This document shows positions 34,543-42,865 of a stretch of DNA of 64,000 bases, in pieces. Made by a program: the position numbers and the translations under genes. Source of the DNA: Actinophytocola algeriensis (GTDB taxonomy: Bacteria; Actinomycetota; Actinomycetes; Mycobacteriales; Pseudonocardiaceae); assembly GCF_014203735.1 (NCBI RefSeq), contig NZ_JACHJQ010000002.1, positions 310,001 to 374,000 of the forward strand. Direction: 5' to 3'. The number at the start of each line of letters is the position of its first letter. Position 1 is the first letter of the stretch. The notes beneath the pieces are model-generated. The model was not told where the DNA came from, searched no databases, and worked only from the letters and a program-made list of their open reading frames with translations.

Positions 34543-35330
34543 GACCGGCTCGCTGGGGCGTGGACCGGGCCGAGGTAGCCGAGGCCGGTGCTGATGGAGT
34601 CCGCCACCTCGATCACGCGGCGGGCCAGCTCCTCCTCGCGGCGCTCCAGGTCCATCGCGGACAGCGGACCGGAGATGGAGATGCCCGCGACGACGCTGCC
34701 CGCGCGGTCCAGGATCGGCGCCGCGATGCAGGCCCTGCCCAGCGCCAGCTCCTCCACCTCGGTGGCGTAGCCCTGCGTGCGCACCTGCTCGACGATCCGG
34801 TCCAGCTCGTCGTGCGTACCCGGGGTGTTCGGGGTGTAGCGGTGCAGGTCGTCGCCGAGCAGCGCTTTGCGGTCGGGCACGCCCAGCAGCAGGCACTTGC
34901 CGATTCCCGTGGCGTGCAAGGGGTTGCGCTGTCCCATGAGGACGAACGACTTCGGCGCGAGCCGTCCCTCGAAGTTGCACAGGTAGAACATGGTGTCGCC
35001 GCGGCGTTCCGCCACGTTCGCGCCGAGACCGAGCGTGTGCGCCAGGTCCTGCGCGCGCTGCCGGGCCTCCCGGTGCACGGGGTGCTGGTTGACCGCGACA
35101 CCCGCGAGCGTGATCAGCGCGGGCCCGAGCCGGTAGAGCCCGCTCACCGGGTCCCGCTCGACGTAGGAGATCTGCTCCAGCGTCGCCAGGAGGCGGGACG
35201 CGGTCGACTGGCCGAGACCGGAGTGCTTGGCGACGTCGGACACCCGCAGCTCCGCGCGCCCCTCCAGGAACGCGCCCAGCACGGTGGCGGCGCGTTCGAC
35301 GCTCTGGTTGGTGCCTGCTTCGGCGGCCAC
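34539..35330 (-). CDS. IclR-family regulator of the transporter and dehydratase genes
   Basis: A 263-residue regulator. The winged HTH is at about residues 8-70 (NQSVERAATVLGAFLEG, SDVAKHSGLGQSTASRLLAT). The effector domain follows, with RNPLHATGIGKCLLL and the conserved GRACIAAPILDRAGSVVAGISISG. GTG 35330 follows AAAGGGAG. It heads its own operon with the ABC importer and is divergent from the enolase-superfamily gene. The perfect palindrome at 35363-35391 between them is the obvious binding site. The effector is probably the imported sugar acid or a breakdown product. Confidence 0.93.
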   Translation of the reverse strand: MAAEAGTNQSVERAATVLGAFLEGRAELRVSDVAKHSGLGQSTASRLLATLEQISYVERDPVSGLYRLGPALITLAGVAVNQHPVHREARQRAQDLAHTLGLGANVAERRGDTMFYLCNFEGRLAPKSFVLMGQRNPLHATGIGKCLLLGVPDRKALLGDDLHRYTPNTPGTHDELDRIVEQVRTQGYATEVEELALGRACIAAPILDRAGSVVAGISISGPLSAMDLERREEELARRVIEVADSISTGLGYLGPVHAPASRS

Positions 35331-35362
35331 TCTGCGCGCTCCCTTTACTTGAAACCATCTCG

Positions 35363-35412
35363 CAACATGTGCGACTCTTGCGCACATGTTGGCCATCGTC
35401 AAGCACATGTTG
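35363..35412. promoter_or_regulatory. IclR operator: perfect palindrome plus extra half-site
   Basis: CAACATGTGCG (35363-35373) and CGCACATGTTG (35381-35391) form a perfect inverted repeat with a seven-base spacer. A third copy of the half-site, CACATGTTG, lies at 35404-35412, nine bases before the dehydratase ATG. It is centred in the 90-base divergent region, so it can control both operons. Confidence 0.75.
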
Positions 35413-35420
35413 GGATCGAG

Positions 35421-36575
35421 ATGCAGATAGTGGGTGTCGATACCTACATCCTGAAACTGCGGGCTGACAGTGCGTACCTGGGCGCGCTCGCGGACGGTTC
35501 CTCCCCGGAGGCGGGCTACCAGGTCCGGCCACCCTGGCGGAGCATCTACTCGGACCGTTACGAGACGCTGCTGGTCCGCGTCACCGCCGAGGACGGCACC
35601 ACCGGCTGGGGTGAGGCCCTGGCGCCGGTCGCCCCCGAGGTGCCCGCGGCGATCGTGGACCTGCTGCTCGCCCCCGTGCTGCGCGGGATGTCGGCGGTCG
35701 CCCCGCGCCCGGCGTGGTCGCGGCTGCGCGACCTCATGCGCGAACGCGGTCACCTCGTGGGACATCAGGCCGACGCGCTCGCGGCGGTGGACATCGCGCT
35801 GTGGGACCTCGCGGGCCGCGTCACCGGCCGCCGCGTGGCGGACCTCCTCGGCGGCGCCTTCCGCGAGGAGATCCCGGTGTACGTGTCGGGCCTGCCGAAG
35901 CCGACCGACGCCGAACGCGCCGCGCTGGCACAGGAGTGGGCCGCGCGTGGCGCGCGGCGGGTGAAACTCCACCTCGGCAACGGGGTCACGGCCGATCTGG
36001 CCACAGTGGACGCGGTGCGCGCGGCGGCACCGGAGCTGCGGATCGCGGTGGACGCGCACTGGGCGTACTCGGTGACCGACGCGTTGCGGCTGGCGGCCGG
36101 GCTCGCGTCGCGTGACGTGTGGTTCCTGGAGGCGCCGCTGGCGCCGGAGGACGTGGCCGGGCACGCGGAGCTGGTCGCCCGGTCGGCCGTGCCGGTCGCG
36201 GTGGGCGAGGCGCTGCGGACCCGGTACGAGTTCGACGACTGGGTCACGCGGCGGGCGTTGCGGATCGCGCAGCCGGACGTGGCCCGCACCGGCATCACCG
36301 AGGCGATGGCCATCAACGAGGTGTGCGCGGCGCGGCACGTGCCGGTCGCACCGCACCACTCCGTGGGTCTCGGCGTCGCACTCGCCGCTGGCCTCGCGGT
36401 GTCGGCGGCGGTCGAGGACCTGCCGTCGTTCGAGTACCAGCCGACGTCGTACGAGGTCGGCAACCGGATCCTCCGCGCGCCGCTGCCTGTCGGCGCGCAC
36501 ACCATGTCCCTCCCCCAGGGCCCCGGACTCGGCGTCGAGGTCGACGCCGACGCGGTGGCCGCGCTAGCCGGTTAA
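35421..36575 (+). CDS. Enolase-superfamily acid-sugar dehydratase (mandelate racemase type)
   Basis: A 384-residue enzyme expected to dehydrate an aldonate or aldarate to a 2-keto-3-deoxy acid. The capping domain (1-125) precedes a barrel with metal ligands D211, E237 and E263 and a conserved His 312 (APHHSVGLG). The usual KxK pair reads K182-L-H184, and the first metal strand is DAH (H213). This DxH pattern is seen in galactonate and mannonate dehydratases rather than racemases. The start codon is nine bases after the extra IclR half-site. A DHDPS-family lyase follows 13 bases downstream, which fits dehydration followed by aldol cleavage. Exact substrate unknown. Confidence 0.85.
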   Translation: MQIVGVDTYILKLRADSAYLGALADGSSPEAGYQVRPPWRSIYSDRYETLLVRVTAEDGTTGWGEALAPVAPEVPAAIVDLLLAPVLRGMSAVAPRPAWSRLRDLMRERGHLVGHQADALAAVDIALWDLAGRVTGRRVADLLGGAFREEIPVYVSGLPKPTDAERAALAQEWAARGARRVKLHLGNGVTADLATVDAVRAAAPELRIAVDAHWAYSVTDALRLAAGLASRDVWFLEAPLAPEDVAGHAELVARSAVPVAVGEALRTRYEFDDWVTRRALRIAQPDVARTGITEAMAINEVCAARHVPVAPHHSVGLGVALAAGLAVSAAVEDLPSFEYQPTSYEVGNRILRAPLPVGAHTMSLPQGPGLGVEVDADAVAALAG

Positions 36576-36588
36576 GGAGTCCCACCCA

Positions 36589-37485
36589 GTGCCGCACACC
36601 GTGCACGGTCTCGTCCCGATCCTCGCCACGCCGTTCCTGCCCGACGGGTCGCTCGACCTGCCGAGCCTGCGCAGGCTCACCGAGTTCCAGCTCGCGTCCG
36701 GAGTGGACGGTGTGGCGGTGTTCGGCATGGCGAGCGAGAACTTCGCCCTGACCGCGGCTGAACGCGACGTGGTCCTGCGGTCGGTGACCGATGTCGTGGC
36801 CGGCGCGGTGCCGGTCGTCGCGGGGGTGGCCGCCACGTCGACGGTCACCGCGCTGGAACAGGTGGCCGCGTTCGACGGTGTGTCGGCGGTGATGGTGCTG
36901 CCCCCGTTCATGGTGAAGCCGGGGCGGGCGCAGCTGGTGGAGTTCTACGCGTCGGTGGCGGCGGCGGGCCCCGAGGTGATGGTGCAGGACGCGCCCGGCG
37001 CCACCGGTGTCGCGATGCCGGTGCCGCTGATCGTCGAGCTGGCGAAGCTGCCTGGCGTGACGTCGGTGAAGGTGGAGTCGCCGCCGGCCGCCCCGAAGGT
37101 CGCGGCGGTGGTTGATGCGGTGGGTGACCCGGAGTTCGCCGTGCTGGGCGGCCAGAACGCACAGTTCTGCCTGGCGGAGTACGCGGGCGGCGCCGTCGGC
37201 ACGATGCCGGCGTGCGAGTTCCCCGACCTGCTCGCGCCGGTGCTGGCGGACTGGCGCAGCCCTTCTGCGCGTGCCGCGTTCACCCGCCTGCTGCCGCTGG
37301 TCCTCGCCGGGCTGCAGCAGGGCATCGCGTGGTCGATCCACAAGGAAGTGCTGGTGCGACGGGGGATCATCGCGCACGCGACGGTGCGCTCCCCCGCCGG
37401 AACGCCGTCGCGTGCGACGCTGGCGGAGCTGGACACGGTACTGGCGGACCTGGAGCTGCCACCGGCGCCAGGGGTGGCCCGATGA
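36589..37485 (+). CDS. Dihydrodipicolinate synthase-family lyase
   Basis: A 298-residue (beta/alpha)8 protein of the DHDPS/N-acetylneuraminate lyase family. The substrate-binding GMASENFALTAAER (TTGE-like) and Schiff-base lysine K161 (TSVKVES) are present. The catalytic tyrosine position, normally in a YN-x-P motif, reads QDAP (Q133, D134), so the proton relay must differ. Start GTG follows AAGGAG. Coming directly after an acid-sugar dehydratase, it most likely cleaves or further processes a 2-keto-3-deoxy acid. Alternatives are a decarboxylating dehydratase or an N-acyl lyase. Confidence 0.83.
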   Translation: MPHTVHGLVPILATPFLPDGSLDLPSLRRLTEFQLASGVDGVAVFGMASENFALTAAERDVVLRSVTDVVAGAVPVVAGVAATSTVTALEQVAAFDGVSAVMVLPPFMVKPGRAQLVEFYASVAAAGPEVMVQDAPGATGVAMPVPLIVELAKLPGVTSVKVESPPAAPKVAAVVDAVGDPEFAVLGGQNAQFCLAEYAGGAVGTMPACEFPDLLAPVLADWRSPSARAAFTRLLPLVLAGLQQGIAWSIHKEVLVRRGIIAHATVRSPAGTPSRATLAELDTVLADLELPPAPGVAR

Positions 37486-37576
37486 GCGGCCTGGCCTCCG
37501 GCCCCCGGTTTCCATCCTCCCAGACGACACCGACGATTCCGGGCCCCTGTGGACAACCGGTCCGCGGGCACCGGGA

Positions 37577-37599
37577 TTGTCGGTGCCCGCGACTACGCT
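37577..37599 (+). promoter_or_regulatory. RecA-NDp/PafBC-type promoter, copy 1
   Basis: TTGTCGGTG, eight bases, then TACGCT matches the actinobacterial DNA-damage promoter consensus TTGTCRGTG-N8-TANNNT exactly. It lies in the 250-base gap before the SDR gene, 90 bases upstream of an identical arrangement. Confidence 0.7.
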
Positions 37600-37666
37600 G
37601 GATCTCGGGGGGCCGAGGGCCGCGCCCGAGCGCGCGGCGGCGGGGTTGTGGATGGCGTGCGCCGGA

Positions 37667-37689
37667 TTGTCGGTGCCCCGGCCTACGCT
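37667..37689 (+). promoter_or_regulatory. RecA-NDp/PafBC-type promoter, copy 2
   Basis: TTGTCGGTG (37667-37675), CCCCGGCC, then TACGCT (37684-37689) is a second exact match. Predicted transcription would start about 40 bases before the SDR ATG. Flanking bases resemble those around copy 1 (GGATTGTCGGTG and CTACGCTGGA), so the unit is a degenerate 90-bp repeat. Confidence 0.7.
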
Positions 37690-37735
37690 GGAGTCCGGGG
37701 GCCGGAGGCCGCCCCGCCCAGCTGGATGGTGCGCG

Positions 37736-38452
37736 ATGACCGGGCTCGGCGTCCTCGTCGTCGGCAGCAGCTCGGACATCGGGCTCGCGATCGGGCGGGC
37801 GTTCACCGTGCGCGGGGACCGGGTGGTCGGGGTGTCGCTCGCGCGGCACGAGGACCCCGCGTTCGCCGAGACCATCGCCGCTGACTGCGCCGACCCGGCC
37901 GCCGCGACGGTCGCCGTCGAATCGGCCCACCACCTGCTCGGCCGGCTGGACGTCGTGGTGCTCGCGGCCGCCGCCCAGCCCGTCGCCGCCGCGGCCGACA
38001 CCACCGACGAGCAGTGGCGCGCCGCCGTCGGGGCCACCCTCGACTCCGCGTTCTTCGTGGCCCGCGCCGCCCTGAGGCGGCTGCCGGCCGGCGGCTCGAT
38101 CGTCGCCGTGTCGTCGGTCAACGCCACGCTCGCCGCGCCCGGTCTGCCCGGCTACGCGGCGGCCAAGGCCGGCGTCGAGGGCCTCGTCCGCCAGCTCGCG
38201 CTCGAGTACGGTCCGGCGGGCGTGCGGGTCAACGCGGTGGCCCCGGGCATGATCGGCAACGCCCACCTGCCCGCCGTCGCCGAGGGGTACCCGCTGCGTC
38301 GCGTCGGCCGCCCCGACGAGGTCGCCGCCGCCGTCGTGTTCCTCGCGGGCGCCGGGTTCGTCACCGGGGCGGTCCTGCCGGTCGACGGGGGCCTGTCCAT
38401 CGCGTCCCCCGCCGCCTGGCTCCGCCCCGACCTACGAGCCCGCTGGCTCTAG
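37736..38452 (+). CDS. Short-chain dehydrogenase/reductase
   Basis: A 238-residue classical SDR. The cofactor motif reads VVGSSSDIGLAIGRAF, a slightly divergent TGxxxGIG with Ser-rich loop. It is followed by the VVVLAAAAQP strand, catalytic Ser in SIVAVSSVNA, and the GYAAAKAGVEG (YxxxK) pair. VNAVAPGMIG and FVTGAVLPVDGGLS close the fold. It follows the lyase gene and may act on the same sugar-acid pathway. Two damage-type promoters separate it from that gene, so it may be induced independently. It overlaps the convergent kinase gene by four bases. Confidence 0.9.
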   Translation: MTGLGVLVVGSSSDIGLAIGRAFTVRGDRVVGVSLARHEDPAFAETIAADCADPAAATVAVESAHHLLGRLDVVVLAAAAQPVAAAADTTDEQWRAAVGATLDSAFFVARAALRRLPAGGSIVAVSSVNATLAAPGLPGYAAAKAGVEGLVRQLALEYGPAGVRVNAVAPGMIGNAHLPAVAEGYPLRRVGRPDEVAAAVVFLAGAGFVTGAVLPVDGGLSIASPAAWLRPDLRARWL

Positions 38453-40350
38453 AGCGCGTCCTTGGCGGACTGGTACGGCAGCTCCGCCACCACCTCGAAC
38501 TCACGGCCGGCGCGGCGGGCCGTGAACCGGCCGTCGGCCACCCCGACCCGGGTGCGCAGGTTCGCGAGGCCGCTGCCGCCCCCGTGCGCCTCTTCGAGGA
38601 CGCCGTCGTTGCCGATGCGCAGCCGGAGCGTGCCGTCGACGACGACGAGGGTGATCGTGCAGTGCAGTGCCGCGCTGTGCCGCAGGATGTTCGTGACCGC
38701 CTCGCGGACGACCATCGCCAGCACCCCGTCGACGTCCTTCGGGGCGGACGGCAGGCGCTCGGGCAGCCGCACCGCGATGCCCGAGGACGTCAGGATGTCG
38801 AACGCGAGGCCCAGCTCGCTCGTGAACGACAGCCGCAGGTCCTCCGTCGCGACCAGTCGCGCGTCGTCGCCCGCCTTGGCGCACAGCCACAGCAGGTCGT
38901 CCAGCTCGCACCGGGCCTGTGCGTCGTCGCGGCCGATCAGCGCCATGACCAGGTCCGTCTTCAGCGCCATCGCCGACAGGCCGAGACCGAGCAGGTCGTG
39001 GGTGTCGCGGGCCAGCCGGAGCCGTTCCCGCACCGCGGCCAGCTCCGCCAGTTCTTCCCGCAGCGCCGCCATCCGCACGGCCAGGCGGGTGAGCCACGCG
39101 AGCCCGTACACCAACAGCCCGAACGCGACCGCGGTGGCGGTGGCGTACCCGGTCCACCGCGGCAGCTCCTCTGGCGGCGAGCCGCCGGGCACCAGCAGGA
39201 TCAGCGCGGGCATGCTGGCGACGATCGCGCCGAACCACACCCACCGCGTCCGGTCCGGGAACAGCAGCAGCGCGGACCCGGCGAGGAACCCCGCAAACGC
39301 CAGCCCGGCGGGGCCGAGCAACGGGTACTGCACGTAGGTGAGCACCGCCTGCGCGGCGAACGTCCACCGCCACGCTGGCGGGTGTTCCTCGCGGCCGATG
39401 CCGGAGTGCCGCAGCTGCAACCCGGTGACGGCGCCGCCGGTGAGCACCGCGAGCACGAGCGTGCCCACCGGGTAGCCCGACTCACCCGGCAGCGCCACGT
39501 TGGCCGCGTTCTGCGCGGCGAACAGCACCAACACCGCCAGCAGCACGCCCGTCGCCAGGCGCGGCGCGAGCACCACGTCGGTCTCCTGCCGGGCACCGAT
39601 CCGCTCGTCCGACTCCGCCGCGATCCCCCGCGCCTCGGCGAGCATCTCGCGGGCGGTGACCCCGGCGGCCTCGATCTCCGCGCGGGCTATGTCGCGGCGG
39701 TCGGGCAGCGCCTCCCGTGCGGCGGTCGCCCGGTCGGTGACGGTCCGGACCCGTTCCCCGATCATGGACCGCAGCCGCTCGGCCACCGCCAGCCGCTGCC
39801 GGGTGACGGCGGCGGCCGCCAGCTCGTCGCGGGTCGACGCGACCTGGCGCACCAGCTCCGCGAGCCACGTCAGGCCGAACAGGGCGAGCCCGTTGTCCGC
39901 GAACGCGATCAGGAGCCACAGCCCCGCGTGCACCGCGGGCGTGTACGGCGGGCCGACGAACCCGAGCCAGACGACCTCCTCGACCACCGCGAGCGCGCCG
40001 AACACCACCCACGACGCGGGTGCGGGCACCGTGAGCAGCACCAGCCCGGCCAGCAGCCCGGAGATCCCGCCGACCCACCCGTTGCCGAACAACGCGAACG
40101 GGAGGTAGGTCAGCACGGCCTGCGCGCCGAGCAGCCACCAGCGCAGCCGGTACCACGGCTCGCGCGCGACCCCGCTCGCGAACCAGGTGGGCAGGACGAA
40201 CAGGGCCACCACGAACAGCACGTACCAGGAGTCGCCGTGGCCGACCGCGTCGACGGCGCGGCCCACGAGGAGCGTGCCGAGGAAGCCGAGCACGACGGCA
40301 CGTGCGCCACGCACCTGGCGGCGCGTGTCGTATCCGTCGGTTCCGACCAT
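38449..40350 (-). CDS. Orphan sensor histidine kinase with duplicated sensor half
   Basis: A 633-residue membrane kinase built from two related halves. Half 1 has six helices then a DHp-like coiled region (RQRLAVAERLRSMIGERV) in which the phosphoacceptor His is missing and no ATPase domain follows. Half 2 has six helices (about 325-440) and an intact HisKA_3 helix RERLRLARDTHDLLGLGL with the His. A HATPase_c domain follows with N-box REAVTNILRHS and GSGLANLRTRV. ATG 40350 was chosen; GTG 40356 is also possible, with TAGCCT placed for a leaderless start. No response regulator is adjacent. Confidence 0.85.
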   Translation of the reverse strand: MVGTDGYDTRRQVRGARAVVLGFLGTLLVGRAVDAVGHGDSWYVLFVVALFVLPTWFASGVAREPWYRLRWWLLGAQAVLTYLPFALFGNGWVGGISGLLAGLVLLTVPAPASWVVFGALAVVEEVVWLGFVGPPYTPAVHAGLWLLIAFADNGLALFGLTWLAELVRQVASTRDELAAAAVTRQRLAVAERLRSMIGERVRTVTDRATAAREALPDRRDIARAEIEAAGVTAREMLAEARGIAAESDERIGARQETDVVLAPRLATGVLLAVLVLFAAQNAANVALPGESGYPVGTLVLAVLTGGAVTGLQLRHSGIGREEHPPAWRWTFAAQAVLTYVQYPLLGPAGLAFAGFLAGSALLLFPDRTRWVWFGAIVASMPALILLVPGGSPPEELPRWTGYATATAVAFGLLVYGLAWLTRLAVRMAALREELAELAAVRERLRLARDTHDLLGLGLSAMALKTDLVMALIGRDDAQARCELDDLLWLCAKAGDDARLVATEDLRLSFTSELGLAFDILTSSGIAVRLPERLPSAPKDVDGVLAMVVREAVTNILRHSAALHCTITLVVVDGTLRLRIGNDGVLEEAHGGGSGLANLRTRVGVADGRFTARRAGREFEVVAELPYQSAKDAL

Positions 40351-40388
40351 CCTCACCAAACGGAAGGCTACCGGTTGACGCGGCGGGA

Positions 40389-40410
40389 GGGGCTCCCGAA
40401 CAGGAGCCCC
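40389..40410. terminator. Hairpin after the GH16 gene
   Basis: GGGGCTCC and GGAGCCCC pair over 8 bp around CGAACA. The hairpin lies eight bases beyond the GH16 stop and before the kinase start. Confidence 0.6.
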
Positions 40411-40417
40411 TGCCCAC

Positions 40418-41569
40418 TCAGGCCCGCACGAACTTCGCCGCGTCCGCCCGCGCGCAGCCGACGCCACTGGACGTGAGCTTGACATACCCGCTCTCCCCGG
40501 CCGCGAACGAGTACGTGCCCAGCGACACCCAGCCACTCGCCCCGGCCGTGCCGTCGACCCGCTTCGTGGCCGTGCCAGCACTGTGGCCGACGTCGTACCG
40601 CGCGTTCGGGTCGCTCCCGGAATGGGCGATCTTCCACACGTACACCTGGAAGCTGCCCGCGCCACCCAGCTTCGGCCGCCACGTCGCGGTGTTGCCCGCG
40701 GTGTGGCAGGTGGCGTAGCGGGTCGGCGACGTGTAGTTCCAGCCGTCGACGGTGGAGTCGTGCCAGCCGCCGGACTCGCTGTACCCGTACGCCGCCGGGC
40801 CCTCGTTGTCGAGGTAGTAGTCCTTCTGCCAGTACCGCACGTAGTCGAACTGCGCGACGCCCTCGCCGTTGGCCGTCTGCGGGTAGGCGATGCTGGTCAG
40901 CCAGATGTTGAGGTAGTCGTGCGTCCACTGGTCCGGCGTGTAGGACACGGTGTGGCGCAGCTGGCCGTCGATGTAGAACTTGACGGAGGTCTCCGACCAG
41001 TCGGCTCCGTAGGTGTGCCACTGTTTGACGTCGAGGCCGGAGTCGTAGGTGATGCCGGGGGCGTACGGGCCGCGCACGCCGCTGCCCTTCCACGTGATCA
41101 CACCGTGGTGCACGGTCCGCTGGTTGACCGAGTCCTGCTCGAGCACGTCGATCTCGGTCCGCTGCTCGGCGGGGAAGGTCGTGCTGCCGTTGCCCGCCTG
41201 CATCCAGAACGACGTGTGCCAGCCACCGGCCACGGGCATCTTCGCGCGGGTCTCGTAGTAGCCGTACCGCAACGCCTTCTTGCTGACGAGCCCGCCGCCA
41301 CTCCAGTCCTTCCCCTGCAACGGCGGCGATTCCGCCTTCAGGTCGATGGACATCAGACCGCCACCGACGGAAACGTTGTCCGGCCGCTGGGCGCTGCCGG
41401 CCTTGACGTCGGTGCGGTAGTTCCACCGCGACGTGTCCACGGCACTGCCGTTGAACTCGTCGCTGAAGACGAGCGTGTACCCGGACGAGGGCGGATCGGC
41501 GGCGGCGGGGACGGCGGTGACCGCGGCCGCGGTCAGTGCGAGAGCGGTGAGCAGGGCGCTCCTGCGCAT
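40418..41569 (-). CDS. Secreted GH16 glucanase/galactanase with C-terminal golvesin-like module
   Basis: A 383-residue exported endo-hydrolase. A signal peptide (residues 1-24, ending PAAA) precedes the GH16 jelly roll (about 30-262), with catalytic EIDVLE: nucleophile E139, D141 and acid/base E144. Supporting blocks are LVFSDEFNGSAVDTSRWN, YYETRAKMPVAGGWHTSFW and WSETSVKFYIDG. The C-terminal 120 residues form a beta-rich golvesin/xly-like domain. GGAGG precedes the ATG. The BNR protein gene lies 12 bases upstream in the same operon. The substrate could be a beta-1,3-glucan, agar-type galactan or similar; family membership alone does not decide. Confidence 0.9.
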   Translation of the reverse strand: MRRSALLTALALTAAAVTAVPAAADPPSSGYTLVFSDEFNGSAVDTSRWNYRTDVKAGSAQRPDNVSVGGGLMSIDLKAESPPLQGKDWSGGGLVSKKALRYGYYETRAKMPVAGGWHTSFWMQAGNGSTTFPAEQRTEIDVLEQDSVNQRTVHHGVITWKGSGVRGPYAPGITYDSGLDVKQWHTYGADWSETSVKFYIDGQLRHTVSYTPDQWTHDYLNIWLTSIAYPQTANGEGVAQFDYVRYWQKDYYLDNEGPAAYGYSESGGWHDSTVDGWNYTSPTRYATCHTAGNTATWRPKLGGAGSFQVYVWKIAHSGSDPNARYDVGHSAGTATKRVDGTAGASGWVSLGTYSFAAGESGYVKLTSSGVGCARADAAKFVRA

Positions 41570-41581
41570 GGGAACCTCCGG

Positions 41582-42838
41582 TTACCAGGGGGACGTGCGG
41601 ACGTGGAGCTGGTGGTCGGTGGGCGCTGTGAGGTACAGGTGGTCGGTGTCTCCGCGCCGGATCACCGCGAGGCGCTGCACGTTCACCCCCGGCAGCAGGG
41701 CCGTCTCGGCCCACGCACTCCCGGACGGGCGGGCGGCGAACGCCTGGTCACCACTGGCGGTGGCCTTCTTCGCGTAGTACACCCGCAGTCCGGTGCCCCA
41801 CGCGGTGACGTCGATCGCGGCGTGGGTGTCGTAGGCACCCGAGTAGACCGTCTTCCGCTGCCACGCGGCACCGGTCCACTCGGCGACCCGGACCTGCCAA
41901 CGTCCACCGTGGACGGTCCGGTAGCGGTAGGCGACAACGGGTTTCCCGCCGGACAGCGCCAGCTTCGCACTCTGCACCCCGGGCGGCCTGGTGGCGTCGT
42001 CGCGGTCGGTCGAGTCCTCCGCGCCCTCGAGCGGCTGGTACACGACCGGGCTGGTGACACTGGCGGGTGCGGTGACCACGGCACCCGCGGCGTTGTGGAA
42101 CTGCCCGGACGAGATGTCGTACCGCAGGTAGGACCCGAGGTGCCGCAAGGCGTTCGTGCCGCCGTACGCCCACTCCCACGAGATGTGCAGGTTGCCGTCC
42201 CCGTCCCCGGCGACGTCGTCCGGGTAGGCGACATGACCCGCCGACCGGGCGAACACCGCGACCCGCGTCCAGGTGTCGGCCGAGTTGTCCCACCGGTACA
42301 ACCGGCCCTCGGGATAGGCACGAATCACGAGGTAGACGTCACCGCCGTCGACCCGGGTGAGGTTCGGGTAGGTGTACTGACCACCTTGGTCCGGCATGTC
42401 GGCGGACCGGTTGACCATCGAGGTGACGTCGCCGGGGGCGGCGGAGCGGTAGTAGATCCAGTTGTTGCTGTGCATGGACACGAACGCGTGGATGAACCCG
42501 TCCCCGTCGACCGCGATCGAGGGTTGCTTGTGCCCGATGTCGTCCGGATACACCGAACAGGACCCGTCGGCAGCCTTGAGACAGCCGCGGGTCCACGTGC
42601 CGTCGGCCGCCTTGCGTCCGATGTAGACGGTGTGGGTGTCACTGGCACCGCCATTGGTGGCGCCAGGCCCACCCCACGCGTTGTAGGCGACGTACACCGA
42701 GCCGTTCAGCTCGTCCAGCGGCCGCCACCACCCGGCTTGGTTGGAGGCGTCTACGCGGTAGGGCACCTGCTCGGCGGCGGCGGCGGTGGCCGGGAGGACC
42801 AGCAGCAGCGCAAGGCAGGCGAGAACGACACGCCTCAT
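41582..42838 (-). CDS. Secreted BNR-type beta-propeller protein
   Basis: A 418-residue exported propeller (BNR_4-like). The signal peptide MRRVVLACLALLLVLPATAAA is followed by YVAYNAWGG, TVYIGRKAADGTW, HKQPSIAVDGDGFIHAF, YPNLTRVDGGDVYLVIR and GDGDGNLHISWEW blades. Related propellers include polysaccharide lyases and glycosidases acting on uronic-acid-rich or rhamnose-containing polymers. The GH16 partner and the intracellular acid-sugar dehydratase support that, but I cannot identify catalytic residues. Its upstream neighbour, 27 bases away, is the second IclR gene. Confidence 0.8.
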   Translation of the reverse strand: MRRVVLACLALLLVLPATAAAAEQVPYRVDASNQAGWWRPLDELNGSVYVAYNAWGGPGATNGGASDTHTVYIGRKAADGTWTRGCLKAADGSCSVYPDDIGHKQPSIAVDGDGFIHAFVSMHSNNWIYYRSAAPGDVTSMVNRSADMPDQGGQYTYPNLTRVDGGDVYLVIRAYPEGRLYRWDNSADTWTRVAVFARSAGHVAYPDDVAGDGDGNLHISWEWAYGGTNALRHLGSYLRYDISSGQFHNAAGAVVTAPASVTSPVVYQPLEGAEDSTDRDDATRPPGVQSAKLALSGGKPVVAYRYRTVHGGRWQVRVAEWTGAAWQRKTVYSGAYDTHAAIDVTAWGTGLRVYYAKKATASGDQAFAARPSGSAWAETALLPGVNVQRLAVIRRGDTDHLYLTAPTDHQLHVRTSPW

Positions 42839-42865
42839 CAGGACTCCTTTGTCCGGCGCGGAGAT

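Noticed and set aside
35340-36500. Open extension of the first IclR frame far upstream through the divergent dehydratase
   Set aside because: It crosses the operator region and is antisense to a well-supported enzyme; the IclR homology begins at the GTG 35330.
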